Origin: Erythrobacter sp. HL-111
Lineage (GTDB): Bacteria > Pseudomonadota > Alphaproteobacteria > Sphingomonadales > Sphingomonadaceae
DNA length: 64,000 bases
Assembly: GCF_900105095.1 (NCBI RefSeq)
Contig: NZ_LT629743.1
Location: 434,001-498,000, forward strand
Reading direction: 5' to 3'
In this document: positions 56,904-64,000 of the stretch, in pieces
Numbering within the stretch: the first letter of the stretch is position 1
Layout: each line of letters opens with the position of its first letter
The notes under the pieces: model-generated
Databases searched by the model: none
Seen by the model: the letters and a program-made list of their open reading frames with translations, nothing else
Told to the model about the DNA's origin: nothing
Position numbers and translations under genes: made by a program

Positions 56904-57854
56904 ATGTCCAAGGTCAGCTATCTCGATTTCGAAAAGCCGGTGCAGAGCATCGATGAACGCATCGCCGCCCTGAGGACGGTCGATGCCGAACACGATGTCG
57001 ATGTCGCGGACGAGATCGCCCGGCTCGAGTCCAAGGCCGCGGACCTGCTCGCCAGCACCTATGCCTCGCTCACCCCGTGGCAGAAGACCCAGGTCGCCCG
57101 CCATCCCCAGCGGCCCCATTTCCGCGACTACGTCGCCCACGCCTTCGAGGATTTCGTGCCGCTCGGCGGGGATCGGCTCTATGGCGACGATCAGGCGATC
57201 ATGGGCGGCTTTGCCATGCTCGACGGGCGGCGGGTCATGCTGATCGGGCACGAAAAGGGCAACGACACGCAGAGCCGGATCCGGCACAATTTCGGCATGG
57301 GCAAGCCCGAGGGCTATCGCAAGGCGGTGCGCCTGATGGAACTCGCCGACCGATTCGGCCTGCCGGTGGTCACGCTGGTCGATACCTCGGGCGCGTTTCC
57401 GGGGATCGAGGCGGAGGAGCGCGGCCAGGCCGAGGCGATCGCCCGCTCGACCGAGGCGTGCCTTGCCCTGGGCGTGCCGATGGTCGCGGCGATCGTGGGA
57501 GAGGGCGGGTCGGGCGGCGCGGTGGCGCTTGCCAGCGCGGAACGCGTGCTGATGATGGAGCACGCGGTCTATTCGGTGATCTCGCCCGAAGGCTGCGCCT
57601 CGATCCTCTGGCGCACCGCGGAAAAGGCGCCCGAGGCGGCCGAGGCGATGAAGGTCACCGCGCAGCATCTCAAACGGCTCAAGGTGATCGACCGGATCGT
57701 CAAGGAACCCATGGGCGGCGCGCATCGCGGCCCGGCGGCGGCGGCGAAGTCGCTCGGCAAGGCGATCGCCGAGGAGATCGACGGGCTGTCCGGCCTTTCG
57801 CCCGAGGCGCTGGTCGCCAGGCGCGAGGAGCGTTTCCTGCAACTCGGCGGCTGA
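56904..57854 (+). CDS. accA: Acetyl-CoA carboxylase carboxyltransferase subunit alpha
   Basis: This is one half of the carboxyltransferase that makes malonyl-CoA for fatty-acid synthesis. The 316-residue protein begins [20 protein letters not shown] and has [59 protein letters not shown] and [19 protein letters not shown]. The start is ATG 56904 with AAAGGA close by; the frame opens 13 codons earlier. It is separate from the propionyl-CoA carboxylase genes and follows xerD on the same strand. Confidence 0.95.
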   Translation: MSKVSYLDFEKPVQSIDERIAALRTVDAEHDVDVADEIARLESKAADLLASTYASLTPWQKTQVARHPQRPHFRDYVAHAFEDFVPLGGDRLYGDDQAIMGGFAMLDGRRVMLIGHEKGNDTQSRIRHNFGMGKPEGYRKAVRLMELADRFGLPVVTLVDTSGAFPGIEAEERGQAEAIARSTEACLALGVPMVAAIVGEGGSGGAVALASAERVLMMEHAVYSVISPEGCASILWRTAEKAPEAAEAMKVTAQHLKRLKVIDRIVKEPMGGAHRGPAAAAKSLGKAIAEEIDGLSGLSPEALVARREERFLQLGG

Positions 57855-57941
57855 CGGGCGCGGCTGTCCTCGAAACTTCCAGCGGCCCGGCGTATTGGTT
57901 AACCAGATCGAGGAATGCCGCTGGAGAGGAGGCCCGAGGCC

Positions 57942-59426
57942 ATGTTGAGGAAGACCGTCAAAGCGAAAACCCTGCGGCTCGCCGCCGCCTCGGCCGCGAC
58001 GCTGGCGCTCGCCGGATGCGTGGGGATGGGCGACATTCCCAGCATCTCGACCCCGATCACGCCGGAGGAAGCCAGGCAGGGGGCGAAATACCACCCCCAG
58101 TTCCTGCAGCAGTTCGGCGGCGCGATGACCGGTCCGCAGGCAGCCTATGTCGAACAGGTGGGCAAGAACATCGCGGTCCATTCCGGCCTCGGCAATGCGC
58201 GCGAGAGCTTTACCGTGAGCCTGCTCAATTCGCCGGCGCACAATGCCTTCGCGGTCCCCGGCGGCTATGTCTACACGACCCGCCAGCTGGTGACGCTGAT
58301 GGACAACGAGGCCGAGCTCGCCGCGGTGCTGGGGCACGAGGTCGGCCACGTCGCCGCGCGCCATTCGCAGCGCCGCCAGGCGGCCGCGCAGAGAAATTCC
58401 ATCTTCGGCATCCTCGGCGCGATCGGCAGTTCGATCCTGCTCGGCGACAGCGGCCTTGGCGAGACGCTCTCGCGCGGGCTGCTGCAGGGCTCGCAGTTGC
58501 TGACGCTGAGCTATTCGCGCAGTCAGGAGACCGAGGCCGACAATCTCGGCATCCTCTATCTCCAGCGCGCCGGGTACGATCCGCGCGCGATGGGAACGGT
58601 GCTGGCGAGCCTTGCCGAACAGAACACCCTCGAGGCGCGGGTCGAGGGGCGCAACGCCTCGATCCCCGAATGGGCCTCGACCCACCCCAACCCGGCGAGC
58701 CGCACGCGCGAGGCGCTTGCCAAGGCAGCGCCGCTCGCACCGGGTGTCACGAACACCGACACGTTCCTGTCGCGGATCGACGGGCTGATCTACGGCGACG
58801 ATCCCGAACAGGGCATCATCGACGGGCTGCGTTTCGTCCACCCGGACCTGCGGCTGACCTTCACCGTGCCGCAGGGCTATTACATGGTGAACGGGACGAG
58901 CTCGGTCCAGATCAACGGGCAGGTCGGGCAGGCGCAGATGAGCCTTGCGCCCTATGCCGGCGACCTCGATCGCTACATGCGGTCGGTCTTCGCGGCGGTC
59001 GGCGGGGAGAACCAGCGTCTCGCCCCGCAGGAGGTCCGCCGCACCACCGTCAACGGGCTGCGCGCGGCGGTCGGGACAGCGCGGATCAACGCCCAGAACG
59101 GCCAGCTCGACGTGGTCGTCTATGCCTATGAATTCTCGCCCGACCGGGCCTATCACTTCGCCGCGGTGACTCCGGCGGGCCAGGCGGGCACCTTCGGCCC
59201 TATGTTCCAGTCGATGCGCCGGATCAGCCAGCAGGAGGCGGCCGACGTCGTTCCGAAACGGGTGCAGGTGGTGACGGTCGGCCGCGGCGACACCATCGCC
59301 AGCCTTGCGCGGCGCATGGCCTACCCGAACGCGCAGGAAGAGCGTTTTCGCGTGCTCAACTCGCTGGGCCAGGGCGACCGGCTGACGCCCGGGCAGAAGG
59401 TCAAGATCGTCGTTCGCGCGCGCTGA
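57942..59426 (+). CDS. M48 family metalloprotease lipoprotein with C-terminal LysM-like domain
   Basis: This 494-residue protein has a lipoprotein signal (LAAASAATLALAGC), so it is probably anchored in the outer membrane facing the periplasm. The zinc site HEVGH in VLGHEVGHVAARHS and the downstream Glu in SQETEADNLGILYL define an M48 peptidase of the BepA/LoiP type, which checks outer-membrane protein assembly. A segment at about 440-494 (VVTVGRGDTIASLARRMAYP) resembles a LysM domain. The start is ATG 57942 with GAGAGGAGG upstream. Confidence 0.9.
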   Translation: MLRKTVKAKTLRLAAASAATLALAGCVGMGDIPSISTPITPEEARQGAKYHPQFLQQFGGAMTGPQAAYVEQVGKNIAVHSGLGNARESFTVSLLNSPAHNAFAVPGGYVYTTRQLVTLMDNEAELAAVLGHEVGHVAARHSQRRQAAAQRNSIFGILGAIGSSILLGDSGLGETLSRGLLQGSQLLTLSYSRSQETEADNLGILYLQRAGYDPRAMGTVLASLAEQNTLEARVEGRNASIPEWASTHPNPASRTREALAKAAPLAPGVTNTDTFLSRIDGLIYGDDPEQGIIDGLRFVHPDLRLTFTVPQGYYMVNGTSSVQINGQVGQAQMSLAPYAGDLDRYMRSVFAAVGGENQRLAPQEVRRTTVNGLRAAVGTARINAQNGQLDVVVYAYEFSPDRAYHFAAVTPAGQAGTFGPMFQSMRRISQQEAADVVPKRVQVVTVGRGDTIASLARRMAYPNAQEERFRVLNSLGQGDRLTPGQKVKIVVRAR

Positions 59427-59459
59427 GGCACCGGGCGGGCGGGCAGGGCGCACGAAAAA

Positions 59460-59485
59460 GGGCGGCAGGGTTGCCCCTGCCGCCC
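59460..59485. terminator. Terminator between the M48 protease and the pilin genes
   Basis: GGGCGGCAGGG and CCCTGCCGCCC form a perfect 11-bp stem with a 4-nt loop, preceded by a run of A and followed by TCTGTT. It can serve as an intrinsic terminator in both directions for the two convergent genes. Confidence 0.85.
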
Positions 59486-59511
59486 TCTGTTCAAGCTTCC
59501 GGAGAAACCTG

Positions 59512-59682
59512 TTAGTCGCCAGTCGCGAGTTCGCCCGAGACTTCGTCGAAGGTCGCGTCGAGGTTCTCGCCCAGCGTGGTCATCGCGCCGATTGCGGCGA
59601 CGGCGATGAGAGCGGCGATCAGGCCGTATTCGATGGCGGTGGCGCCCTGCTCGTCACGGACGAGGTTCTTGAAGAAGGTCAT
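59512..59682 (-). CDS. Flp/Fap family pilin
   Basis: This 56-residue Flp-type pilin precursor has a charged N-terminus, MTFFKNLVRDEQGATAIEYG, in which prepilin cleavage is expected before ATAIEYG, with the conserved Glu-Tyr. A hydrophobic helix and a short acidic tail follow. It would be assembled by a Tad secretion system, none of which is in this window. AGGAG lies 7 bp before ATG 59682. A second pilin gene lies just upstream. Confidence 0.9.
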   Translation of the reverse strand: MTFFKNLVRDEQGATAIEYGLIAALIAVAAIGAMTTLGENLDATFDEVSGELATGD

Positions 59683-59799
59683 GTCTAGTCTCCTGGTTGC
59701 GGTCTTCGGTACCCGTACCCGCCGGTATTCCCGGACGGGCCTTTTGCGAGATAAGGGGAAGCTCTTGAAAAATTCCTAATTCGAGTTCTTTCGCGCAGC

Positions 59800-59985
59800 T
59801 TAATTACCCATCACCTCATTCGACGCGTCCTGAACGCTGGTCCACAGTCCCTCATTGCCGCTTCCGAGTGCTTGCAGCGATCCGGCGAGTGCCAACACGA
59901 TCAGGCTCACGATCAGGCCGTATTCAACGGCGGTGGCACCCGATTCGTCGTTCCCGATGTGCTTTAGGAATTCCGTCAAAATCAT
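59800..59985 (-). CDS. Second Flp/Fap family pilin
   Basis: This 61-residue pilin precursor begins MILTEFLKHIGNDESGATAV and contains the processing site and EYGLIVSLIVLALAG helix, with a longer polar C-terminus than the neighbouring copy. It is probably a tandem, diverged paralogue. The start is ATG 59985 with AGGTG upstream. The 117 bp between the two genes are AT-rich and may carry a promoter for the downstream pilin. Confidence 0.88.
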   Translation of the reverse strand: MILTEFLKHIGNDESGATAVEYGLIVSLIVLALAGSLQALGSGNEGLWTSVQDASNEVMGN

Positions 59986-60060
59986 GGGGACACCTGTCGT
60001 TGTCTTCCTGACGCGCTCAAAATCGGTCCGGGGATTTAAGAAAAGGTTGACGAGGCTCGC

Positions 60061-60501
60061 TTGGCTGAAAAAAATTCCGACATTGCGCCCGGCTGGATGG
60101 CGGTGAGCGCGGGGGCTTTGCAGCGCGCCGACGGGCGCTGGCTGATGCACCGGCGACCGCCGGACAAGCATCACGGCGGGCTCTGGGAATTTCCCGGCGG
60201 CAAGGTAGAAGCCTCTGAAATGCCGAACGAATGTCTCGCGCGGGAGCTTGCCGAGGAGCTCGGGATCACGCTTCGCACCGAGGATCTCGAACCGGCCGGG
60301 TTTGCCGAGGAAGGCATGGCCGAAGGGCGCCGGGCGCTTGTCATCCTCCTTTACACCGCGAGGCGCTGGGAGGGGGAACCGGCCGCGCTCGAAGGGGGCG
60401 AGGTCGGCTGGTTCACCCCGCAGGAGATCGCCGGACTGGCCAAGCCGCCGCTCGATTCCCTGCTGGCCGCGCGGCTTTTCCGTTGCGGCGGCGAGGGCTG
60501 A
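60061..60501 (+). CDS. mutT: NUDIX hydrolase, MutT-like 8-oxo-dGTP diphosphatase
   Basis: MutT enzymes hydrolyse 8-oxo-dGTP and so prevent A:T to C:G mutations. The 146-residue protein has the complete Nudix box GGKVEASEMPNECLARELAEELGI (written here as a pattern: G-x5-E-x7-REL-x-EE-x-G), preceded by HGGLWEFP typical of MutT. The start is TTG 60061 with GAGG upstream; an ATG at 60097 would cut into the first strand. It is divergent from the pilins. Confidence 0.88.
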   Translation: MAEKNSDIAPGWMAVSAGALQRADGRWLMHRRPPDKHHGGLWEFPGGKVEASEMPNECLARELAEELGITLRTEDLEPAGFAEEGMAEGRRALVILLYTARRWEGEPAALEGGEVGWFTPQEIAGLAKPPLDSLLAARLFRCGGEG

Positions 60502-60600
60502 TCGCCGCGCGTGCCCCCGCGGCGCTGCCGCGGCATGACAATATCGTCACGAGGGGATTGCCAAGCCGCGCGCAGCCCCCTATGTGCCGCCCTCCAGCGC

Positions 60601-60677
60601 GCACCCGTAGCTCAGCTGGATAGAGCACCAGACTACGAATCTGGGGGTCAGAGGTTCGAATCCTTTCGGGTGCGCCA
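60601..60677 (+). tRNA. tRNA-Arg (anticodon ACG)
   Basis: A 77-nt cloverleaf with encoded CCA: acceptor stem GCACCCG/CGGGTGC, D-arm TAGCTCAGCTGGATAGAGC, anticodon stem CCAGA/TCTGG around loop CTACGAA (anticodon ACG, read as ICG for CGN codons), and T-arm GAGGTTCGAATCCTTTC. All stems pair well. Confidence 0.96.
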
Positions 60678-60679
60678 AC

Positions 60680-60711
60680 AAGGCCCGTCCCTCGCGAGAG
60701 GGGCGGGCCTT
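60680..60711 (+). terminator. Hairpin terminator after tRNA-Arg
   Basis: AAGGCCCGTCCCTC and GAGGGGCGGGCCTT form a nearly perfect 14-bp stem starting 3 nt after the tRNA CCA end, with a T-containing tract after it. It is well placed to end tRNA transcription. Confidence 0.75.
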
Positions 60712-60759
60712 GTCGGTTTCGGGCCTTGTCGGTTTCGGGCCTTGTCGGTTTCGGGCCTT
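60712..60759 (+). repeat. Three tandem 16-bp repeats after tRNA-Arg
   Basis: GTCGGTTTCGGGCCTT occurs three times in a row, each copy ending in the GGGCCTT of the terminator's 3' arm. It looks like local duplication of the terminator tail. No gene lies in it. Confidence 0.85.
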
Positions 60760-60842
60760 GTTCGCCATCGGAGACGACGGACGAGCGCCGCGAGCAAGGC
60801 GATTCCTTCGGGTGCACCTGCGCCGCGGCCCGGCCCCGTCCC

Positions 60843-62063
60843 TCAGGCCGGCTGCGCCTTGCACTTCCGGTCAGAGGCGACCTGCCGCTCCAGCATTTCC
60901 CGCCAGCGCCCGGGGTCGGCGTCGGTCAGCGCGCGGCCCACGATCGCTTCGGCGTCGAGCCGTTCGTCCGCGGTATCGATCACGTTGTTCAGCAGGTGAA
61001 AGGCGAACCAGCGCCGCGCCGCCAGCGGGTCGGCCCGCCGCGCGCTGCCCCGGTCGAGATCGGAAAGGAGGTCCGCGACGCTCGCATAGGCGCCGACCCA
61101 GTCCCCGGTCGCGAAGGGCGACAGGCGCACCAGCGGCGTCCCGGCGATGACGGCGTTGGACCAGCTCTTGGAATTGCCGGTGACGAAGCCGTCGGCATGG
61201 GCCGCAAGGCCCTGTGTGGTCGAACCCTGCCGCCCCAGGCTCGCGAGGACGCGCACCCGGCCACCCTGTGCGGCGACGACGGCGTCGATGCTGCGCGGGT
61301 CGCCGTGGCGCTCGGTCAGGGGATGGTGGGTGACGGCAAGGATCGTGTCCTCGTCCAGTTCCGCGGCGATCGCCGCGATCGTCGCGGCGTTGGACGGATA
61401 GCGATTGTGGCGCGCGAAGAAGTTCTCGCGGTGCTCGTAATCGAGCGGCAGGCCGATCACCCGTTTTTCCGTCGGGAGGCCGTGCATCGCGAAAAACGCT
61501 TCGCGCGCAGGCGGCCGCGCGCAAATGTCGAGGGCATCGAAGACCGGCCCGGCGAGCGCGTCGAGCAGCGCGAGCTCCGCGTCGGACAGGTCGGGCAGCG
61601 TGCCGTGATCGAACAGGTCGGGCGCGAGCCAGACCGAACGCGGCGCGTTGATCAGCGGCGGCGCGCCGCCCTCCATGAGGTAGCGCACGATTCCCGGAAA
61701 CCGCGCGGGGGCGATGTTGTCGGCGCTGCGGCACAGGACGATGTCGGGCGCAACGACGCGCACGAGCTCGAACAGGTCGTCCTGCCCGCTCGCGTCGGTC
61801 CGCAGCAGCGGGTGGTCCGGCCCGTCGAGGATGTGCCAGTAGACATCGGGCAGGCGGGCGAGCAGCGGGATCTGGCCCGCGCCGATGCCGGTCCCGCTCC
61901 ACGGCGGGGGGACCATGACGTGGACCTCGTGCTTTTCGGCGGTGAGGCGGATCAGCGGGATGCAGATCATCTCGAACCACCACGGGGTCGCCGCCGGGAG
62001 GTAGAAGAGCACGCGCAGCCGCGCTGTCCGATTGCCCTGCGGCGCATTGCCCGTCCGTCCCAT
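60843..62063 (-). CDS. Protein of unknown function, glycosyltransferase-like
   Basis: This 406-residue protein has two alpha/beta halves, with RLRVLFYLPAATPWWFEMIC at the N-terminus, VAPDIVLCRSADNIAP in the middle, and LAVTHHPLTERHGDP plus GFVTGNSKSWSNAVIAGTPL in the C-terminal half. The last two resemble the nucleotide-sugar side of GT-B enzymes and surface-polysaccharide proteins, but no signature is decisive. No signal peptide or membrane span is evident. The start is ATG 62063. No polysaccharide genes are nearby to support the guess. Confidence 0.6.
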   Translation of the reverse strand: MGRTGNAPQGNRTARLRVLFYLPAATPWWFEMICIPLIRLTAEKHEVHVMVPPPWSGTGIGAGQIPLLARLPDVYWHILDGPDHPLLRTDASGQDDLFELVRVVAPDIVLCRSADNIAPARFPGIVRYLMEGGAPPLINAPRSVWLAPDLFDHGTLPDLSDAELALLDALAGPVFDALDICARPPAREAFFAMHGLPTEKRVIGLPLDYEHRENFFARHNRYPSNAATIAAIAAELDEDTILAVTHHPLTERHGDPRSIDAVVAAQGGRVRVLASLGRQGSTTQGLAAHADGFVTGNSKSWSNAVIAGTPLVRLSPFATGDWVGAYASVADLLSDLDRGSARRADPLAARRWFAFHLLNNVIDTADERLDAEAIVGRALTDADPGRWREMLERQVASDRKCKAQPA

Positions 62064-62217
62064 CGCCCTGTCGTCCCGCGAAATTGAAGCCGCCGTGGGC
62101 GATGCAAGTCGCCTGCCAAACCGGCGGGAGCGGGCGGGACAACGCCAAGGGGCGGGAGGAGGGCGGCGCGGTCCTGCCGGTGCGCCCGGCATGGTTTTGC
62201 CGCCCGGACGCGCGGCG

Positions 62218-62613
62218 TCAGTCCTCCGCCGCGTCCTCGAGGGCGTGCATGTCCTCGTCCGAAAAGCCGAAATGGTGCCCCGCTTCGTGGATCACGACAT
62301 GGCGCACCAGCGCTTCGAAACCGACCCCGGTCTCCTCCATCTCGCGTAGCAGCGGCTGGCGGAAGAGGCTGATCGCGGGCGGCATCCGCGGTTCGTCCCA
62401 CAGCGACTGTTCGGGCAGGGGCACGCCTTCGTAAAGCCCGGTCAGGTCCCAGCGATCCGAGATCCCGACCGAAGCGAGCTGTTCGGCGGTGGCGAATTCC
62501 TCGATCCGCAGCACCACGTCGGCGAGGTGCCGGCGGAATTCGTCGGGCAGGCGCGCGATCGTCGCGAGCGCGGCGCGTTCGAATTCGGCGGGCGAGGGAA
62601 CTGTCGGCACCAA
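62218..62613 (-). CDS. Zincin-like metallopeptidase family protein
   Basis: This ~131-residue protein is a small cytosolic zincin (PF06262 type) with the zinc motif HEAGHHFGFSDEDM near its C-terminus and the conserved GLYEGVPLPEQS and ISLFRQPLLRE segments. Substrates of this family are unknown. The start is TTG 62613 or the adjacent GTG 62610. It diverges from folE. Confidence 0.85.
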   Translation of the reverse strand: MVPTVPSPAEFERAALATIARLPDEFRRHLADVVLRIEEFATAEQLASVGISDRWDLTGLYEGVPLPEQSLWDEPRMPPAISLFRQPLLREMEETGVGFEALVRHVVIHEAGHHFGFSDEDMHALEDAAED

Positions 62614-62839
62614 AACGGGTTCTTACCAACCAATGTCAATATTGGGCGGTGCATTCCGCCCTGCCCTGTCTATATACGGAAGGCGGGATGGGGATTCAGC
62701 CGTTGCCTCGGAAAATTTTCGCGCCCCTGCGGCGCGCCGCGCGGCCCCGCCGGGCGACCCGGATTTGCCCGCCCGCTGCATCCGCTCCGTGGCTGGAGCC
62801 GTAACAGTTTCGTTCCCCGCAATGGAAAGACCGCCATTC

Positions 62840-63460
62840 ATGAACTGCCTCGATCACGATTCCGACGATTTCGACCCAGACAATCCGCTCAACAAGCCCG
62901 AGGTGCCCGAGGACGTGCAGGAGGCGATCCGCACGCTGATCCGCTGGGCGGGGGACGATCCGGCGCGCGAAGGACTGCTCGACACGCCCAAGCGGGTGGG
63001 CCGGGCATGGCTCGAATACTGCCGCGGCTATGGCGAGGATCCGGCGATCCATCTCGCCCGCGTGTTCGAGGAAGTGGGCGGCTATGACGAGATCGTGCTG
63101 CTGAAGGACATCCCCTTCCAGTCGGCCTGCGAGCATCACATGGCCCCCATCACCGGCAAGGCGCACATCGCCTACCTGCCGGACAGGCGCGTTGTCGGCA
63201 TCTCCAAGCTCGCGCGCGTCCTTCACGGCTTCGCCAACCGTCTGCAGGTGCAGGAACGGCTCACCGCGGAGGTCGCGCAGTGCATCTGGGACAATCTCGA
63301 ACCGCAGGGCGTCGCGGTCGTGATCGAGGCGCAGCACGGCTGCATGACCGGGCGCGGAGTAAGGACCCACGGGGTCGAAATGGTGACGAGCCGGATGCTC
63401 GGCTGCTTTCTCGAGGACCCGCGCAGCCGCAAGGAAGTGATGAGCCTGATGGGCTACTGA
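62840..63460 (+). CDS. folE: GTP cyclohydrolase I
   Basis: This enzyme converts GTP to 7,8-dihydroneopterin triphosphate, the first step of folate synthesis. The 206-residue protein has the zinc ligands in SACEHHMAPITGKAHIAYLP and in EAQHGCMTGRGV, with GISKLARVLHGFANRLQVQE between. I chose ATG 62840 (MNCLDHDSDD) because GGAAAG lies 10 bp upstream; ATG 62822 is in frame but has no such site. Confidence 0.95.
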   Translation: MNCLDHDSDDFDPDNPLNKPEVPEDVQEAIRTLIRWAGDDPAREGLLDTPKRVGRAWLEYCRGYGEDPAIHLARVFEEVGGYDEIVLLKDIPFQSACEHHMAPITGKAHIAYLPDRRVVGISKLARVLHGFANRLQVQERLTAEVAQCIWDNLEPQGVAVVIEAQHGCMTGRGVRTHGVEMVTSRMLGCFLEDPRSRKEVMSLMGY

Positions 63461-63480
63461 GGGCGCACCGGCCGCAACGA

Positions 63481-63516
63481 AAACGGGGCGGGCCGCCATG
63501 CGCGGTCCGCCCCGTT
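63481..63516. terminator. Bidirectional terminator between folE and the OmpA-family gene
   Basis: AAACGGGGCGGGCCGC and GCGGTCCGCCCCGTTT form a 16-bp stem with one G-U-type mismatch and a 4-nt loop, flanked by A and T runs. It separates two convergent genes. Confidence 0.85.
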
Positions 63517-63541
63517 TCGATTCATCGGCCGAAAGCGCGGA

Positions 63542-64000
63542 TCACATCCCCTCGACGCTTTTCGAGACGAGGATGTTTACGGCCACGCGGCGGTTCTGTG
63601 CGCGGCCGGCCTCGGTGCCGTTGTCGGCCGCCGGATCGGCGGTCGCCATGCCGGTGGGGGTGAGCATCCGCCACGGTTTCCACCCGCATTGCTGCTGGAG
63701 GAAATTGGTGACGCGCCCCGCCCGGCGCTCGCTCAGTTCCTGGTTGATCTCGTAGCTGCCGGTCGTGTCGGTGTAGCCGACCACGAGCAGCAGCGCGTTG
63801 TCCATCGCTTCGGCCTCGCGCGCGAAATCGCACAGCTCGCTCCGCGCGCGGCCCGACAGGTCGTACTTGCCGGTGTCGAAGTAGACGTTGGTCGTGCCCT
63901 TGACGTTGTACTGGTCGATGTTCGCGACCCGCCCGCGCAGGGCTTCGGCCACCGCCGCGTTCTCCTCGATCGCCGCGCCCTGTTCGGCGAATTGCTGGCG
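63542..64000 (-). CDS. OmpA family protein, 5' end beyond window
   Basis: The minus-strand frame is open to the window edge, so the N-terminus is missing. The visible ~150 residues include an OmpA-like peptidoglycan-binding domain: VYFDTGKYDLSGRARSELCD, VVGYTDTTGSYEINQELSERRAGRV and NRRVAVNILV. An upstream helical region (QQFAEQGAAIEENAAVAEA) precedes it. Such proteins tie the outer membrane to the cell wall. The internal ATG at 63952 is unlikely to be the true start. Confidence 0.88.
   Translation of the reverse strand, partial: RQQFAEQGAAIEENAAVAEALRGRVANIDQYNVKGTTNVYFDTGKYDLSGRARSELCDFAREAEAMDNALLLVVGYTDTTGSYEINQELSERRAGRVTNFLQQQCGWKPWRMLTPTGMATADPAADNGTEAGRAQNRRVAVNILVSKSVEGM

Noticed and set aside
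55890..59453. 1187-codon open frame on the minus strand opposite xerD, accA and the M48 gene
   Set aside because: It is Arg/Leu/Gly-rich low-complexity translation with no family motif, lying antisense to three clear genes.

Overview
The window is high-GC alphaproteobacterial chromosome, most likely from a member of Sphingomonadales, family Erythrobacteraceae (Erythrobacter/Porphyrobacter-like). The grounds are an ALAS-type hemA (C4 haem pathway), a btaAB betaine-lipid operon, a methylsuccinyl-CoA dehydrogenase, the carboxyspermidine route to spermidine, DUF3445 and Flp pilin genes, and frequent GTG/TTG starts with ATGA/GTGA junctions. This placement is inferred from gene content only; no rRNA is present.

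Layout. 1-3.2 kb: proline synthesis (proC-proA facing proB; proA runs off the left edge). 3.3-9 kb: mcd, then an overlapping trehalose operon otsB-GH15-otsA. 9-12.6 kb: a single-domain response regulator, a tyrosine phosphatase, trxB, and two tandem MAPEG genes, one broken by an in-frame amber codon. 12.6-15.5 kb: btaAB and a serine/threonine dehydratase. 15.6-21.6 kb: polyamine synthesis (carboxyspermidine dehydrogenase, nspC, ornithine decarboxylase with a structured leader that encodes a 13-residue peptide), interrupted by an AT-rich membrane gene and by divergent lemA/DUF3137. 21.6-28 kb: nitroreductase, hemA, murI, an unusual HTH-membrane-EF-hand protein, plsY, dprA and sodC. 28-32.5 kb: topA, a CheY-like regulator with an apparently non-canonical start, and a small GIY-YIG nuclease gene bracketed by 31-bp inverted repeats. 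32.5-40 kb: lepB-rnc-era with a perfect parS-like palindrome, then pgi, a DEAD-box helicase, glutathione reductase and an SDR.

41-51.5 kb is a propionyl-CoA district: pccB, mce, an enoyl-CoA hydratase, methylmalonyl-CoA mutase, bioB (biotin for the carboxylase) and pccA. Together with mcd these genes supply the late steps by which propionyl-CoA, including that produced by an ethylmalonyl-CoA pathway, is turned into succinyl-CoA. Small accessory genes sit in the same run: a DUF4160/DUF2442 pair, two small membrane proteins with ATGA overlaps, and a REP-like inverted repeat.

51.7-64 kb: aroK-aroB, a large secreted protein of unknown function, a Xer recombinase, accA, an M48 lipoprotein protease, two Flp pilins, mutT, tRNA-Arg(ACG), a protein of unknown function with glycosyltransferase-like features, a zincin, folE and a truncated OmpA-family gene. 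No rRNA, prophage, transposase or CRISPR array was seen.
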